From Strigamia acuminata (Eukaryota > Arthropoda > Chilopoda > Geophilomorpha > Linotaeniidae): DNA of 60,000 bases. Shown one piece after another: positions 33,028-43,361 of the stretch. Under the pieces are notes generated by a model. That model saw only the letters and a program-made list of their open reading frames with translations, had not been told where the DNA came from and made no database searches. Position 1 is the stretch's first letter; each line of letters begins with the position of its first letter. The stretch lies in the NCBI GenBank assembly GCA_949358305.1, contig OX442322.1, positions 3,226,001 to 3,286,000 of the forward strand. The letters are read 5' to 3'. Both the position numbers and the translations under genes were made by a program.

Positions 33028-33043
33028 TGGTAGCAGAGGATGG
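33028..33043 (+). promoter_or_regulatory. copia-B primer-binding site
   Basis: TGGTAGCAGAGGATGG two bases after the LTR end. It resembles the TGGTATCAGAGC site, complementary to a tRNA 3' end, used by many Ty1/copia elements. So copia-B seems to use a different priming mode from copia-A and copia-E. Confidence 0.55.
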
Positions 33044-33902
33044 TTGCTATCCTTGCAGCACGCCGAAACCGCTAATATTTATCGCCATTTTTGCAAAATT
33101 TGCGAAATTTGCAGATTGCGCCGATCTTCGCTACGATTTTTGTCTCTAGAACGTTCGAGACGACCCACCGACGTTTACAGCCAGTCTATGCTACCGGCTG
33201 CACGATTGTCTATTTAATTTCGTCCGAATTTCTGCGGGTTTCGCAAGTTTCGAGACAAATTTCAATTTATTTTCAGGTTTTCGCCATTTTCCGACAAGAT
33301 TTGACGTTGGAAACCCACTGGACGCAGTGTGAACGACGAGTAAAGGAATATCCCGACCTCGTACACAGTGTACGGTCGTTGTCACGACGATTTTGAAATT
33401 TTCGGCAAAGTTAAACGACGATTTTTGACAATTTTCGCTTTTTAAATGCTCAACGACGCCATTTTTGTCTTACGATCATTGGCGCAACATCTCATCACAC
33501 TAATCACACAATTTTCTTTCAGTTGTCGTAATAAGCTTGTTAAATTTAAGATAATATTAAGTTTTTGTGGGTCCCTTAGAATAGTTAGTGCCCTTCGGTT
33601 TTAGTCGAACCACTGCACTAACTCATTCTCAATCAAGGCTATTCCTGCACCACCTAACGTTTCCGTGGCCCTAGGAGGTTTGCAAAGGGCGTTAGGGGAA
33701 TACTTGATTGAGCTTATTTGTGCCAATTGTAGCGTTGGCATCCCCAGTCGATTGATATCCGCTTTGACAGTGCTTCGAATTGTGCGCCGTATTTGTGTTG
33801 TGCAACGCGATATTGTGCTCTGAGACCGTCGAGTGCATCAATTGTGCCATTTTTGTTCCCAGTTGTGCTTCGCTCCGGATTGTTTCGTAGCTCCACGTCA
33901 TT
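33044..33902 (+). other. copia-B leader
   Basis: About 860 bp between primer site and gag. Short ORFs (for example 33091-33396) lie here without motifs. No gene supported. Confidence 0.5.
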
Positions 33903-34853
33903 ATGTCAAAATCCGCGGAAGGAAATTCCGGACGACTCCCCATTCTCAGCGTAGGAAACTACGAACTATGGCAGCGCTCTATGCGCATGGTACTGAGAAG
34001 TGAAGAGTTATGGGAACACGTGACGGAAGAAGAAGAGGAAGAATTCCTAAAAACCCCTGGTGATAAGGAGAAGAAGAAGTACAAGCGTCGTAAAGCCAAA
34101 GCTTTAGGTTTAATATACTGCGCCGTAAGCGAGGCCAAGAAGTCCGCGCTAGGTGATTGTAAAACCCCAAAAGAGGCATGGGACATATTAGCCAGCATCT
34201 CTGCGCCATTGTCTTGTGCGCGACAGGCAGCCAAGCGCCGCAAATTTTTGAATTTGCGCCTAGAACAGGGCGAGGATATGGCTGATTTCTTAAGTCAAGT
34301 TGACTATCACGTCCGTCAAATGAAGGACATCAGAGAAACGACTTCGCCTGATCATCACGCATACCAGTACCTGGATTTATTGCCTCGTGAATATTCACAG
34401 ATCTCCTTCACGATATATCACTTGCCAAATGCCGAATTTACACCAAAGAAAGTGTCTGAACAATTGCTCGCGGAACACATGCGACTCAAAGCGATAGATT
34501 CGCGCGATTTAGACAATTCGAAAACATCACGTGCCTATGCTGGTGAAAAACAGCGTGGGAGAAATCGATCTCGACCCCCTAGATCGTTATCTTCGGTGCA
34601 GTGCTTCAATTGCCAGGAATATGGCCATTATGCTAACAAATGCCCATTACCACCTCGCCGAGATGACAAAAATCAACCGGCGGCTTCACTTCAAAGGAAG
34701 CCGAGGAGTTCAAGCTGTAAACGCAATAAGAACTCAAACCGAGATGATTCTAGGCCAAGGGGGAATTCCAGCGCAAGGCGGGAAACAAACTTTTTCGTCA
34801 GTGCTCCACAAGCGATGCAGTTGCCCACAAATAAACTTCATGCAATCACATGA
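33903..34853 (+). pseudogene. copia-B gag with zinc knuckle
   Basis: ATG 33903. Copia gag: RLPILSVGNYELWQRSMRMV near the N-terminus, TPKEAWDILASI at about residue 90, LLPREYSQISFTIYHL at about 160, zinc knuckle CFNCQEYGHYANKC at about residues 235-248, then an Arg/Lys/Ser-rich tail. The frame ends at 34853 about when the protease starts in the next frame. In most copia elements gag and pol share one frame, so this is either a small deletion or a frameshift site. The gag itself is uninterrupted. Confidence 0.82.
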
Positions 34854-35425
34854 TTGGATAGTGGATTGTGGGGCAACCGATCACGTGTGCCACGTTCAGG
34901 CATGGTTTCAGGACTTCGTCAAAGTAGTGCCCTTTAACATTGAATTAGGCCAAGGACATTCTGAAGTTCTTGGGAAGGGCAAAGTCCAGATTGTCACAAT
35001 GATCAACAATGTAGAATGCGTCGTAAATCTCCAGGATGTGCTGTTTGCGCCAAAGTTTGAGGCGAATCTCATTTCAGTGTACAAAATGGACAAAACCAAA
35101 CATCATATCCATATTTGGAACGGGGAAGTCCACGTCTACAAAACTGACATTAGTCATCCAATGCTTCGAGCCAAAGAAAAGGGCGGCCTGTATTACGTTG
35201 ACGGTTTGCGTCCACCTTCAATTATATCAACGGTGAACGTGCCCATCACTCAAACGACCGCTCCAGTTCGCACCATAGTCACGGCAGAAGAGGATTACAT
35301 CCAGTATCCAACGGCAAAGAAAAAGTCGAAGAACACGGAACTTTTTACTGATTTTCGGCTCGAATTCCCTCCTTTGCCAAATGAAATTCCTCCACCCGCA
35401 CCTACCAAGACAACCCAATCCATTA
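34840..35425 (+). pseudogene. copia-B protease
   Basis: Frame 34531-35580. WIVDCGATDHVCHV at about 34855-34896 is the aspartic protease active site (DCGA), followed by NIELGQGHSEVLGKGKV and APKFEANLISVYKMD. From about 35385-35425 the true reading moves to a third frame (VPSFADTLKAIPP), so a second frameshift separates protease from integrase. Confidence 0.8.
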
Positions 35426-36835
35426 CATCAAGTCCCATCCTTTGCCGACACACTAAAGGCAATTCCTCCAACTTCCCAACCGATTCCAAAGCCGGCGAAT
35501 CAAAAGAAAGTTGCAGCGCCTACGGTCAAAAGGGATGCAACAGGGATACGGCACAGCAGATTGGATCATCTTCACACTAATGCAATGAAACTTTTGGCCG
35601 GAAATGATCAAGTGTATGGTGTAACACCGGCAGAAGTGAACAGAGAACTTTCTTGCAATCATTGCAGAATTGCGAAATCAACGCGCATTTCACATAAGCC
35701 AGATGAACATCCTATTTCAACAAAGGCTTTAGATCTCCTACACATGGACGTGTGGGGAGCGTCAAGAACAACTTCCTACGGAGGCGCGCATTATGTGCTA
35801 ACCATTATTGATGACGCCACGCGCTATGCCTGGATATTTCCGATGGCCCAGAAATCCCAAGAATTTGGACTTTTCAAGGATTATGTCACACGAATCGAGC
35901 GAGTGACCAACAGGCGAGTGAAGGCCATCCGAACTAACCGAGGAGGAGAATTCATGTCGAATGAATTCGAACAATATCTGAAAGAAACTGGAATTCAAGC
36001 CCAGCGGACCAATCCCCATAGTCCTGCTATGAATGGCACAGCAGAACGGGTAAACCGTACAATGGCGGATTACACGCGTGCCATCCTAGATGAAACTGGA
36101 CTTCCGAATGAACTTTGGGCGGAATTCGCAGTAACTTTCTCCTATATAAAGAATCGATGCCCTCCTTCTCGTCTCAAAAATGAGGTAGCCTATATTTTGT
36201 GGCGACGACGTGCCCTTTCGCTCCGACATCTTCGGAAGTTAGGCTCCAAGTGCTCGGTACATCATACAGCGCCCGGCAGGGACAAATTGGATCCACGAGC
36301 TTGGGAGGGCTATTTAGTGGGATACGCCACGACAACGCGAGGATATCGCATCTGGAATCCAACAGATAACAAGGTCATCGAGTCCATTCACGTCCAAATT
36401 GACGAACGGCAATCTTACAGACGCTCTAATCATTATCGAGGTCCGCAAGAACCGTGGATGGGACCGGATTTGGACCAACCGCGTCAGTCGTTGCAAATTC
36501 GTCAACCATTGCGAGTTTCCCAACCGCAAGTGAGATTTAAGGACGATCTGCAATATACCGATTGGCCCAAATTTTCGGACTCAGAAGACGAAGATGATAC
36601 AGATTATTACTCTGACGATTCGGCCCCAGCAGGTGCTCAAGCTCGGACTCCGCCAGCTACTCTACCTCCGGGATCTCCTATTCGAGCTCCATTGATTTCT
36701 CCAGTAATAACTCCCGTACCGAGTCCAGTACTTACTCCCGGCACAACTCCAAGTTATACACCGCCAGGAACACCACCAGGTTCACTCCCGAGATTCGTAA
36801 ATGCTCGTCGAGGCTCTCGGGGGAATGCACCTTAA
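35381..36835 (+). pseudogene. copia-B integrase
   Basis: 484-codon frame: pre-integrase part (HLHTNAMKLLAGN, CNHCRIAKSTRIS), integrase core with Asp in LLHMDVWGAS, the second site RTNRGGEF with Asn where Asp is expected, and Glu in GTAERVNRT, then GYRIWNP and a long Pro/Thr/Ser linker. It ends at TAA 36833-36835. The lost second Asp of the DDE triad and the stop make it inactive. Confidence 0.85.
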
Positions 36836-38701
36836 GTCCATCAAGCAGTCCAGCATGGTCCACCTCCAACTGGGGCTACAACTGCATATAAATGGCGTTA
36901 CATTGGTGGAGATACTGAGTGTAGACACTGGAAAAGAGAGGAACATTTGCGCAAAGTGCAGGAACCTGGCAAATTGAAAACAGATGTTTATTATTTCCCA
37001 GAAGCAGGACTCCGACTGCGTTCTAGAGGTGACGTTGAGGAATTCTGTCACATGAATAACATTCCTTATGATCCTGAACTATTTTATTTTGGCAACATGG
37101 AATATGAATTAGAGAATCTTCCGCCACCACTTCCCAGAGTACATCCTTGTCATCGTGAGCCCACCAGTTACGCAGAGGCTGCCAATTTTCCGGATGCGAC
37201 CAAATGGCAAGAAGCCATTGATGAAGAGTTGGACACTTTTGCAAAAAGAGGCGTCTACAAGGAAGTCTCAAAGCCGGAAAACACGACTATATTAGGATGA
37301 AAGTGGCTTTTTAAATTGAAGGAAGATGCTCAGGGTAAACCAGCAAGATATCGTGCAAGATTAGTGGCACAGGGCTTCCGCCAAACGTTAGGAGTAGACT
37401 ATGATGAAGTCTTTAGCCCTGTTGTCAACTTTGTTCTCATACGCCTATTTTTCTGCTTACTAGTAGTCCTTAAAGGATGGAAAGACGCGCACTTAGATGT
37501 GAAATGCGCGTACCTATATGGCAATCTTGCGCATAAAGTGTACATGCGCATTCCAGCTGGCGCGACGTGTTCACATCCAGATCACGTATGGCTCCTGATA
37601 AAGTCGTTCTATGGTCTCCACCAGTCGGGGCGACAATGGTTTGAAAAACTTGATCAAATCTTACGCAATTTAGGATTTCGGAGATTACCAGGATGCAACT
37701 GTGTGTACATCTACGGAACCTCCGCCGTGATGCTAATCTATGTCGATGATATAGTTTTATTTTACGCAACCGACGGCATCCTGACTCATCTAATTGCTCT
37801 CATCAGCACCAAATTTGACATTGTAAATTTGGGTCCCATCTCGAAACTCTTGGGCGTTGAGTTCATCCGCACATCAAAAGTGATCCACATCACTCAAAGA
37901 TCATATATCCAGAAGATCCTTAAAAAGTTCGAGATTACAGTTGACAAACTCATTAAAGTGCCCGTGACACCAGGAACAAAGCTCGTCAAAGGGTCCAAAG
38001 AAGATTTGTCCGAATTTCCATATCGTTCGTTAATAGGCTCACTTCTCTTCTTCGCGTCGAGGACACGACCCGACATTCTATATTCGGTGATATTGTTATC
38101 CCAGTTCAACAACTGCTACAATCACACTCACATCAAAGCTTTAATGCAAGTGGTGCGCTATGTGGGAAATACCGTTGATTATGCTATTGAACTTTCAAAC
38201 TGCGCTAGTGGACAGCTTTGGGGATATACCGACGCATTTTGGGCCACGGACATTATCACGTCATTAAGTTTCGGCGGATATATTGCATATATTGGAAATG
38301 TCCCCATCGGGTGGAGTTGTTGAAAACAAACCAGCATGGCGTGCTCAACGATGGAAGCGGAATTTGTCGCCCTCGTTGAGTGCGTCAGAGAAATGTATTG
38401 GCTGGATTATGTCTACAGTTCCGTCCCGATGTTGAATCGATCATCACGACCAATAGTGTTCTCCGATGCACTCTCTTCCATCCAATTCACATCCAATGAC
38501 GTGGAGAATAGTAAAACGAAACATATCCGAGTGAAGTATCATTGGTTACGGGAATGGTACACGAATGGCGCATTTGATCTGCGCAAAATCTCCGGACCAA
38601 TGAACGTAGCAGATATTTTCACCAAATGGTTAAGTTCAGCGCAACTCCGAGTAAACCCATCGATCTCAGAAGGGAAGTTTTTACCGCGCGGTTCCATTTG
38701 A
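36836..38701 (+). pseudogene. copia-B reverse transcriptase and RNase H
   Basis: Same frame as the integrase, interrupted by TAA 36833-36835, TGA 37298-37300 (where Cys precedes Lys-Trp in related elements) and TGA 38321-38323. Reverse transcriptase: ARLVAQGFRQ, FSPVVNFVLIR, DVKCAYLYGN, SFYGLHQSGRQW, and the intact active site LIYVDDIVLF at about 37735-37765. RNase H: SLLFFASRTRPD, TMEAEFVALVE, HIRVKYHWLREW, NVADIFTKW. Ends at TGA 38699-38701. No 3' LTR follows; Polinton sequence begins within about 50 bp. Confidence 0.88.
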
Positions 38702-38933
38702 GAAGAAAAACGTCCGTTTAAAAAAATAACATGTTGGTTATATTTAAGAAAAAAAATATTACAACGCATTATGTCGTCGCAAAAGAGAAGCCTACAATAG
38801 AACCGGCTATGAGAGGCGGCGGCAATGTGGAAATGAAAGTAGCTTTGCGTCGTCCCGATAATCGAGATTATATAAACTCTTTTTAAAAAAATATAAAAAT
38901 ATATATATATTACGTAATTAAAAAATAGCAACC
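38702..38933 (+). pseudogene. Junction and C-terminal remnant of an upstream Polinton gene
   Basis: After the copia-B stop the sequence turns AT-rich. From about 38759 a frame ending at TAA near 38886 encodes about 42 residues (including EPAMRGGGNVEMKVALRRPD) that look like the end of a protein with the same codon style as the capsid gene downstream. AT-rich sequence with ATATATATAT follows, probably the promoter of the capsid gene. The assignment to the Polinton is by position only. Confidence 0.4.
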
Positions 38934-40878
38934 ATGCAAGTCGCCGAAAATTATTTAGACGTCGAACAACCGTTCGTCATCGACGAATCCGTAAATGCGT
39001 ACAGATACCACGAGTATCACCCGATTATTGGCACGAATTTGAATAACGTGAACTCTGAAATTCGACTAATCATACAGAACGAAGATATCTGGACACATCT
39101 CTATAAAAGTTATGTATGCGTAACGAGACAGTTGACAAAAGATGATGGGACGGAATATGCGTCAGAGGGAAAAGACACCGATGATGCGGCAACGCTAGTA
39201 AATAATTTCATGCCTTTTCTCTTCAGCAACCTAAAATATCACATCGGTGACAAACTAATTGACGAAATTAATTATCCGGGCTATGCCACAACTATGAAAG
39301 GCGCTTTGACGTATCACAATCACAAAAACGCGATTGAAAATATAGGCTGGTTACCCGACCACAAGACCGGTGTTGCCGTGGACCTCGACTATCCTGGATT
39401 TGAGGAACGGCGCAGGTTATACAACTTGTTGCCAAAAAAGCACGGTACCTTTTCGTTGTTAGTGCCACTGACCCATCTGATGGGATTCTTTGAAGACTAC
39501 AACTAAGTCATTTACGGCGCGAAACAAGTTTTAACTGATGAGAACGCATAACGACGATGCCATTTTTAAAACCGCGACCAAACCCGTGGCTGGAGTCCAG
39601 CAAGCCATTCCTGGAGGTAAAATAGTTCTCCAACACGAGTATCACCCGATTATTGGCACGAATTTGAATAACGTGAACTCTGAAATTCGACTAATCATAC
39701 AGAACGAAGATATCTGGACACATCTCTATAAAAGTTATGTATGCGTAACGAGACAGTTGACAAAAGATGATGGGACGGAATATGCGTCAGAGGGAAAAGA
39801 CACCGATGATGCGGCAACGCTAGTAAATAATTTCATGCCTTTTCTCTTCAGCAACCTAAAATATCACATCGGTGACAAACTAATTGACGAAATTAATTAT
39901 CCGGGCTATGCCACAACTATGAAAGGCGCTTTGACGTATCACAATCACAAAAACGCGATTGAAAATATGGGCTGGTTACCTGACCACAAGACCGGTGTTG
40001 CCGTGGACCTCGACTATCCTGGATTTGAGGAACGGCGCAGGTTATACAACTTGTTGCCAAAAAAGCACGGTACCTTTTCGTTGTTAGTGCCACTGACCCA
40101 TCTGATGGGATTCTTTGAAGACTACAACTAAGTCATTTACGGCGCGAAACAAGTTTTAACTGATGAGAACGCATAACGACGATGCCATTTTTAAAACCGC
40201 GACCAAACCCGTGGCTGGAGTCCAGCAAGCCATTCCTGGAGGTAAAATAGTTCTCCAACAATTGTATTGGTTGATGCCGCACGTTATTCCATCCGACGTG
40301 CAAAAGAGTCGATTGCTCGCAGCCATGGATAGAGGCGTGAATATTCCCTTAGCGTTTCGCCATTGGTTGTTCGAAATGTCAGACTTGCCGCAAACCACGG
40401 AGCATGCCTGGCGAGTGGTAACCACCAGCACTTCCTTGAAACCGCGGTACATCATCGTCGCATTTCAGACCGACAAAAGAAACGATCAAACCAAAAATAC
40501 GGCGATATTTGACACCGTTAAAGTCAACGAAGTTCACGCTTACCTGAACTCCGAGCGGTATCCCTATTTAGACTCGAACGAGAACTTTGAAAAAGCAATT
40601 TCAGTAGGTTTCTAGAATCGTGCATCCAATTTAGGAAAGATTACTACGGCGCATCCGATATAATGTTCAACGCGTGGGATTATGCGAAACTGTACCCGCT
40701 GATCGTGATCGATTGCTCGAAACAGAGTGAGAGGCTGAAAACCGGCATAATCGACGTGCAAATAAAAATGAAATTTGAAACGGCAGTCCCGGCCAATACT
40801 AAAGCCTACGCTTTGATAATAGGCAACAGGTTGATGAATATGAAATTAGACAAAGGCAAAATTGAAGTATTATATTAA
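38934..40878 (+). pseudogene. Polinton major capsid protein (double jelly-roll type), broken
   Basis: ATG 38934. Several blocks resemble the Polinton/Maverick double jelly-roll major capsid protein: HLMGFFEDY near 39475, LAFRHWLFEMSDLP near 40350, an Arg-Tyr-Ile-Ile-Val-Ala-Phe-Gln-Thr-Asp block near 40445, LNSERYPYLD near 40545 and LYPLIVIDCSKQSERLK near 40690. In virions this protein forms the pseudo-hexagonal shell. A 625-bp tandem duplication (39009-39633 and 39634-40258) splits the gene. 625 is not a multiple of three, and there are also a stop after EDYN, a frameshift before RTHNDD and a stop at about 40613. The pieces 38934-39506, 39538-40131, 40163-40615 and 40663-40878 are therefore parts of one dead gene. 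Family recognised from memory of its motifs; a structure-based search would settle it. Confidence 0.75.
39009..40258. repeat. Tandem duplication, 2 x 625 bp, in the capsid gene
   Basis: 39009-39633 and 39634-40258 are the same apart from about two bases (for example ATATAGG against ATATGGG, and ACCCGACC against ACCTGACC). The right-hand junctions are clear: TTCTCCAACA is followed by CGAG in the first copy and by ATTG in the second. Confidence 0.9.
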
Positions 40879-40897
40879 AGTTATAAAAAAATAAGAG

Positions 40898-41377
40898 ATG
40901 TATAAAATACATAAGGTAGCGTTAACCCCCAATCAGCAACGAAAGGTATCCAAATCCATCAAAAAAAGGATACCCTTACACTTAAGATTGAAGTATAAAC
41001 AACTGAACGGCAATCATGACTTGTCTCTTACTGATAGACAGATAAATAAGATTAAAAAGGCCGATTCTAAAAAGAAAGGCATCACTTTAAGCATACCTAC
41101 GAAACAGGTTAGACAAACTGGTGGATTCTTTCCATTGCTGCTTCCATTATTGGGGGCATTGGGAGGACTGGCTGGGGGTGCAGCAGGGATCGCTAAAGCC
41201 GTAGACTCGGCAAAAACAAATAAGGAAATGGTCGATGAAGCCAAGCGCCACAATCTAGCCACTGAAGGCAAAGGTCTACAACAGTCGTTAAAAAAAAAAT
41301 TACGGATTTGTAAAACTGGAAAAGGTTTCTACTTGAAATCGTACGGCTCGTCGGCGGCGGGAAAGATGGGGCAATAA
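40898..41377 (+). CDS. Polinton small hydrophobic virion-type protein
   Basis: ATG 40898, 159 codons, intact frame. Basic N-terminal half (KSIKKRIPLHLRLKYK). At about residues 77-103 there is a hydrophobic Gly/Ala/Leu segment beginning GGFFPLLLPLLGALGGLAGG, then a Lys-rich C-terminus with a GKGFYLK motif. The layout is that of the small membrane-active proteins of Polintons and adenoviruses (adenovirus pVI/pX-like), placed next to the protease as here. QTGG just before the hydrophobic segment resembles an adenovirus-type protease site. Likely a minor virion protein; lineage inferred, not proved. It lies 20 bp after the capsid gene and directly before the protease. Confidence 0.65.
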   Translation: MYKIHKVALTPNQQRKVSKSIKKRIPLHLRLKYKQLNGNHDLSLTDRQINKIKKADSKKKGITLSIPTKQVRQTGGFFPLLLPLLGALGGLAGGAAGIAKAVDSAKTNKEMVDEAKRHNLATEGKGLQQSLKKKLRICKTGKGFYLKSYGSSAAGKMGQ

Positions 41378-41886
41378 TTCAACCGCTGGATTCCCTGCAA
41401 TTGGGCAAATTGGCTAGACGAATGAATATTCCATTCTTCAGAGGAGTGTTCTCCAGAGACACTTTGCCCGTCAAAGCCAGACCCTTCGAATGCGGGATTG
41501 TTAATTTGAATAAGCATCTGCAAAGTGGTAGCCATTGGGTGGCGTACGCTAAAAACAAGCGAGACAAATTATACTTTGGTAGTTTCGGCGATCTTCCGCC
41601 TCCTATTGAATTGTACCATTACCTGGGAGACAATATAAAATATAAGGTTGATCAGTATCAATCGTTTGACGAAGTCATGTGTCATGTGTTTGTTCGTATT
41701 AAAAAAATGGGGAGCATTAATAAGGCGAGAGACGACTTTCACTTAAATCCAGTCCATAGATTTGGACTGACCCCATGCAAAATTGCCAAACGAGACGGAA
41801 GTAATTTAACGCATGACGAACACGAGCAGATTAAGCGAATGGTGTTCGGCCACAGAAACGATATCGCTCAACATAGATGCACATAA
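41378..41886 (+). pseudogene. Polinton adenain-like cysteine protease
   Basis: Open from the stop at 41375-41377; the first ATG is 41401, but related proteins start a few residues before RRMNIPFFRGVFSRD, so the N-terminus is uncertain. Motifs of the adenovirus/Ulp1-type protease: catalytic His in GSHWVAYA (about residue 42), the strand-loop YFGSFGDLPPP where Asp normally precedes SFG but Gly is found, and QSFDEVMCHVF with the likely nucleophile Cys (the usual following Gly is absent). The role would be maturation of virion proteins. From about residue 105 on the sequence no longer fits the family. The altered Asp and Cys surroundings suggest loss of activity. Confidence 0.7.
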
Positions 41887-43357
41887 GACAGAAATAGCTG
41901 ACGAAATAGAGCAAATCAAACAAAGTTTACAGGATGATGGGCAAATTAAGGCTGAAATGACTGCAGAAATAGAGCGCATCAAACAGAGTTTACAGGATGA
42001 TGAGCGAGTTAAAGCAAAGCTAGATGCACATGAGGCTGAAATGACTGCAGAAATATAATGCGTCAAACAGAGTTTACTGGATGGTGAGCGAGTTAAAGCA
42101 ATGCTAGATACATATAAGTCTGAAATAGTTGCGGAAATAGAGCACAACAAACAGAGTTTGCAGGATGATGAGCGAATTAAAGCAATGCTAGATACACATA
42201 AGGCCGAAATGGCTGCAGAAATCGTACATATTAAACAGAGTTTACAAGATGATGAGCAAATTAAAGCAATGCTAGATACATATAAGGCTAAAATAATTTC
42301 AGAAACAGAGCAGAAACAGAGTTTACAAGATGATGAGCAAGTTAAAGCAATGCTAGATGCACATGAGGCTGAAATGATTGCAAAAATAGAATTCATCAAA
42401 CGGAGTTTTCAGGATGATGGGCAAATTAAAGCAATGCTAGATGCACTTAAGACTGAAATGGCTATAAAAATAGAAACCATCAAATATAGTTTACAGGACA
42501 ATGAACAAATTAAAGCAATGCTAGAAGCATATAAGTTTGAAATGACTGCAGAAATAGAGAACATTAAACAAAGTTTACAGGACAATGAGCAAATTAAAGC
42601 AATGCTAGAAGCATTTAAGGCTGGAATGGCTGAATAAATAGAGCGCATCAAACAGAGTTTACAGTATGATGTGAAAATTAAAGCAATGCTAATATTGGCT
42701 GCAGAAATAGAGCGCATCAAGCAGAGTTTACAGGATGACGGGAGAATTAAAGCGAGCATAGATGCACATAAGGCTGAAATGACCACAGAAATAGAGCGCA
42801 TCAAACAGACAATACAAAAAGGAGGCACTGAGAAAATTATACAAGAAAATAAAACCGAACTAGAAAAAATAAAACAGATTTTGCAAGAACAGAGCAATAA
42901 GCAAAAGAAAGGAACTTATATTGTACAATTTCTATCATTAGAGAAAACAAATGTTAATAACAAGGTGGTATTTGTTCCTGGTCCTACAATACGTGCTTCC
43001 GGTATTACTTTTCCTCCCGACATGAGTCCTTATTTTTATGTATTTAGAAAATGTCAGTTGACACATATAGATGTTTACCAACACAAAATGTATATTGATG
43101 AAGATGGGAATAATCAACAACTTAGCGCTATGTTTGTGTCTATTTCACTTACAAATGAGGAAAATCTTGAAGGGAAAGAGGTTTTTCATATAGGTTATTC
43201 ATCTGATGACCTTGGCAATACAATCAAATCCTATGTTCTCGATCCACCAATACAATTTGAAATTTTAGATTATATCCTTATTCAGGGAAAGATACACTTA
43301 CCTAAGCAAGATATACGGGATACTATAGTAACGTTAACCTTTGAATTGTTTTTTTAA
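41813..43357 (+). pseudogene. Polinton coiled-coil repeat protein with C-terminal head (fibre-like)
   Basis: One frame of 515 codons from ATG 41813 to TAA 43355-43357, with only two in-frame stops (TAA 42056-42058 and TAA 42635-42637). About residues 20-350 are some 12 copies of a 28-residue unit of the type IKQSLQDDEQIKAMLDAHKAEMTAEIE, shown here only as a type: 28 is four heptads, with Ile/Leu/Met at a and d positions, so a long parallel coiled coil is expected. About residues 365-515 form a non-repetitive, beta-rich domain (TYIVQFLSLEK, GITFPPDMSPYFYV, TIVTLTFELFF). Stalk plus globular head is how viral attachment fibres are built; Polintons are known to encode coiled-coil proteins of unclear role. 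The start overlaps the end of the protease frame. Function inferred from architecture only. Confidence 0.6.
41900..42830 (+). repeat. 84-bp coding minisatellite (about 12 units)
   Basis: CAAACAGAGTTTACAGGATGATGAGC and variants recur near 41918, 41984, 42065, 42148, 42233, 42313, 42400, 42483, 42565, 42652, 42718 and 42802, mostly 81-84 bp apart. Units differ by several bases, so the array is not new. Each encodes 28 residues. Confidence 0.85.
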
Positions 43358-43361
43358 CATT

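Noticed and set aside
33091-33396. 101-codon ORF in the copia-B leader
   Set aside because: No motif, and leaders of this length often have chance ORFs.
42409-42897. 162-codon minus-strand ORF rich in Cys/Ser/Leu (and a similar one at 41806-42399)
   Set aside because: It is the mirror of the 84-bp coding repeat; regular repeats leave the opposite strand open by chance.
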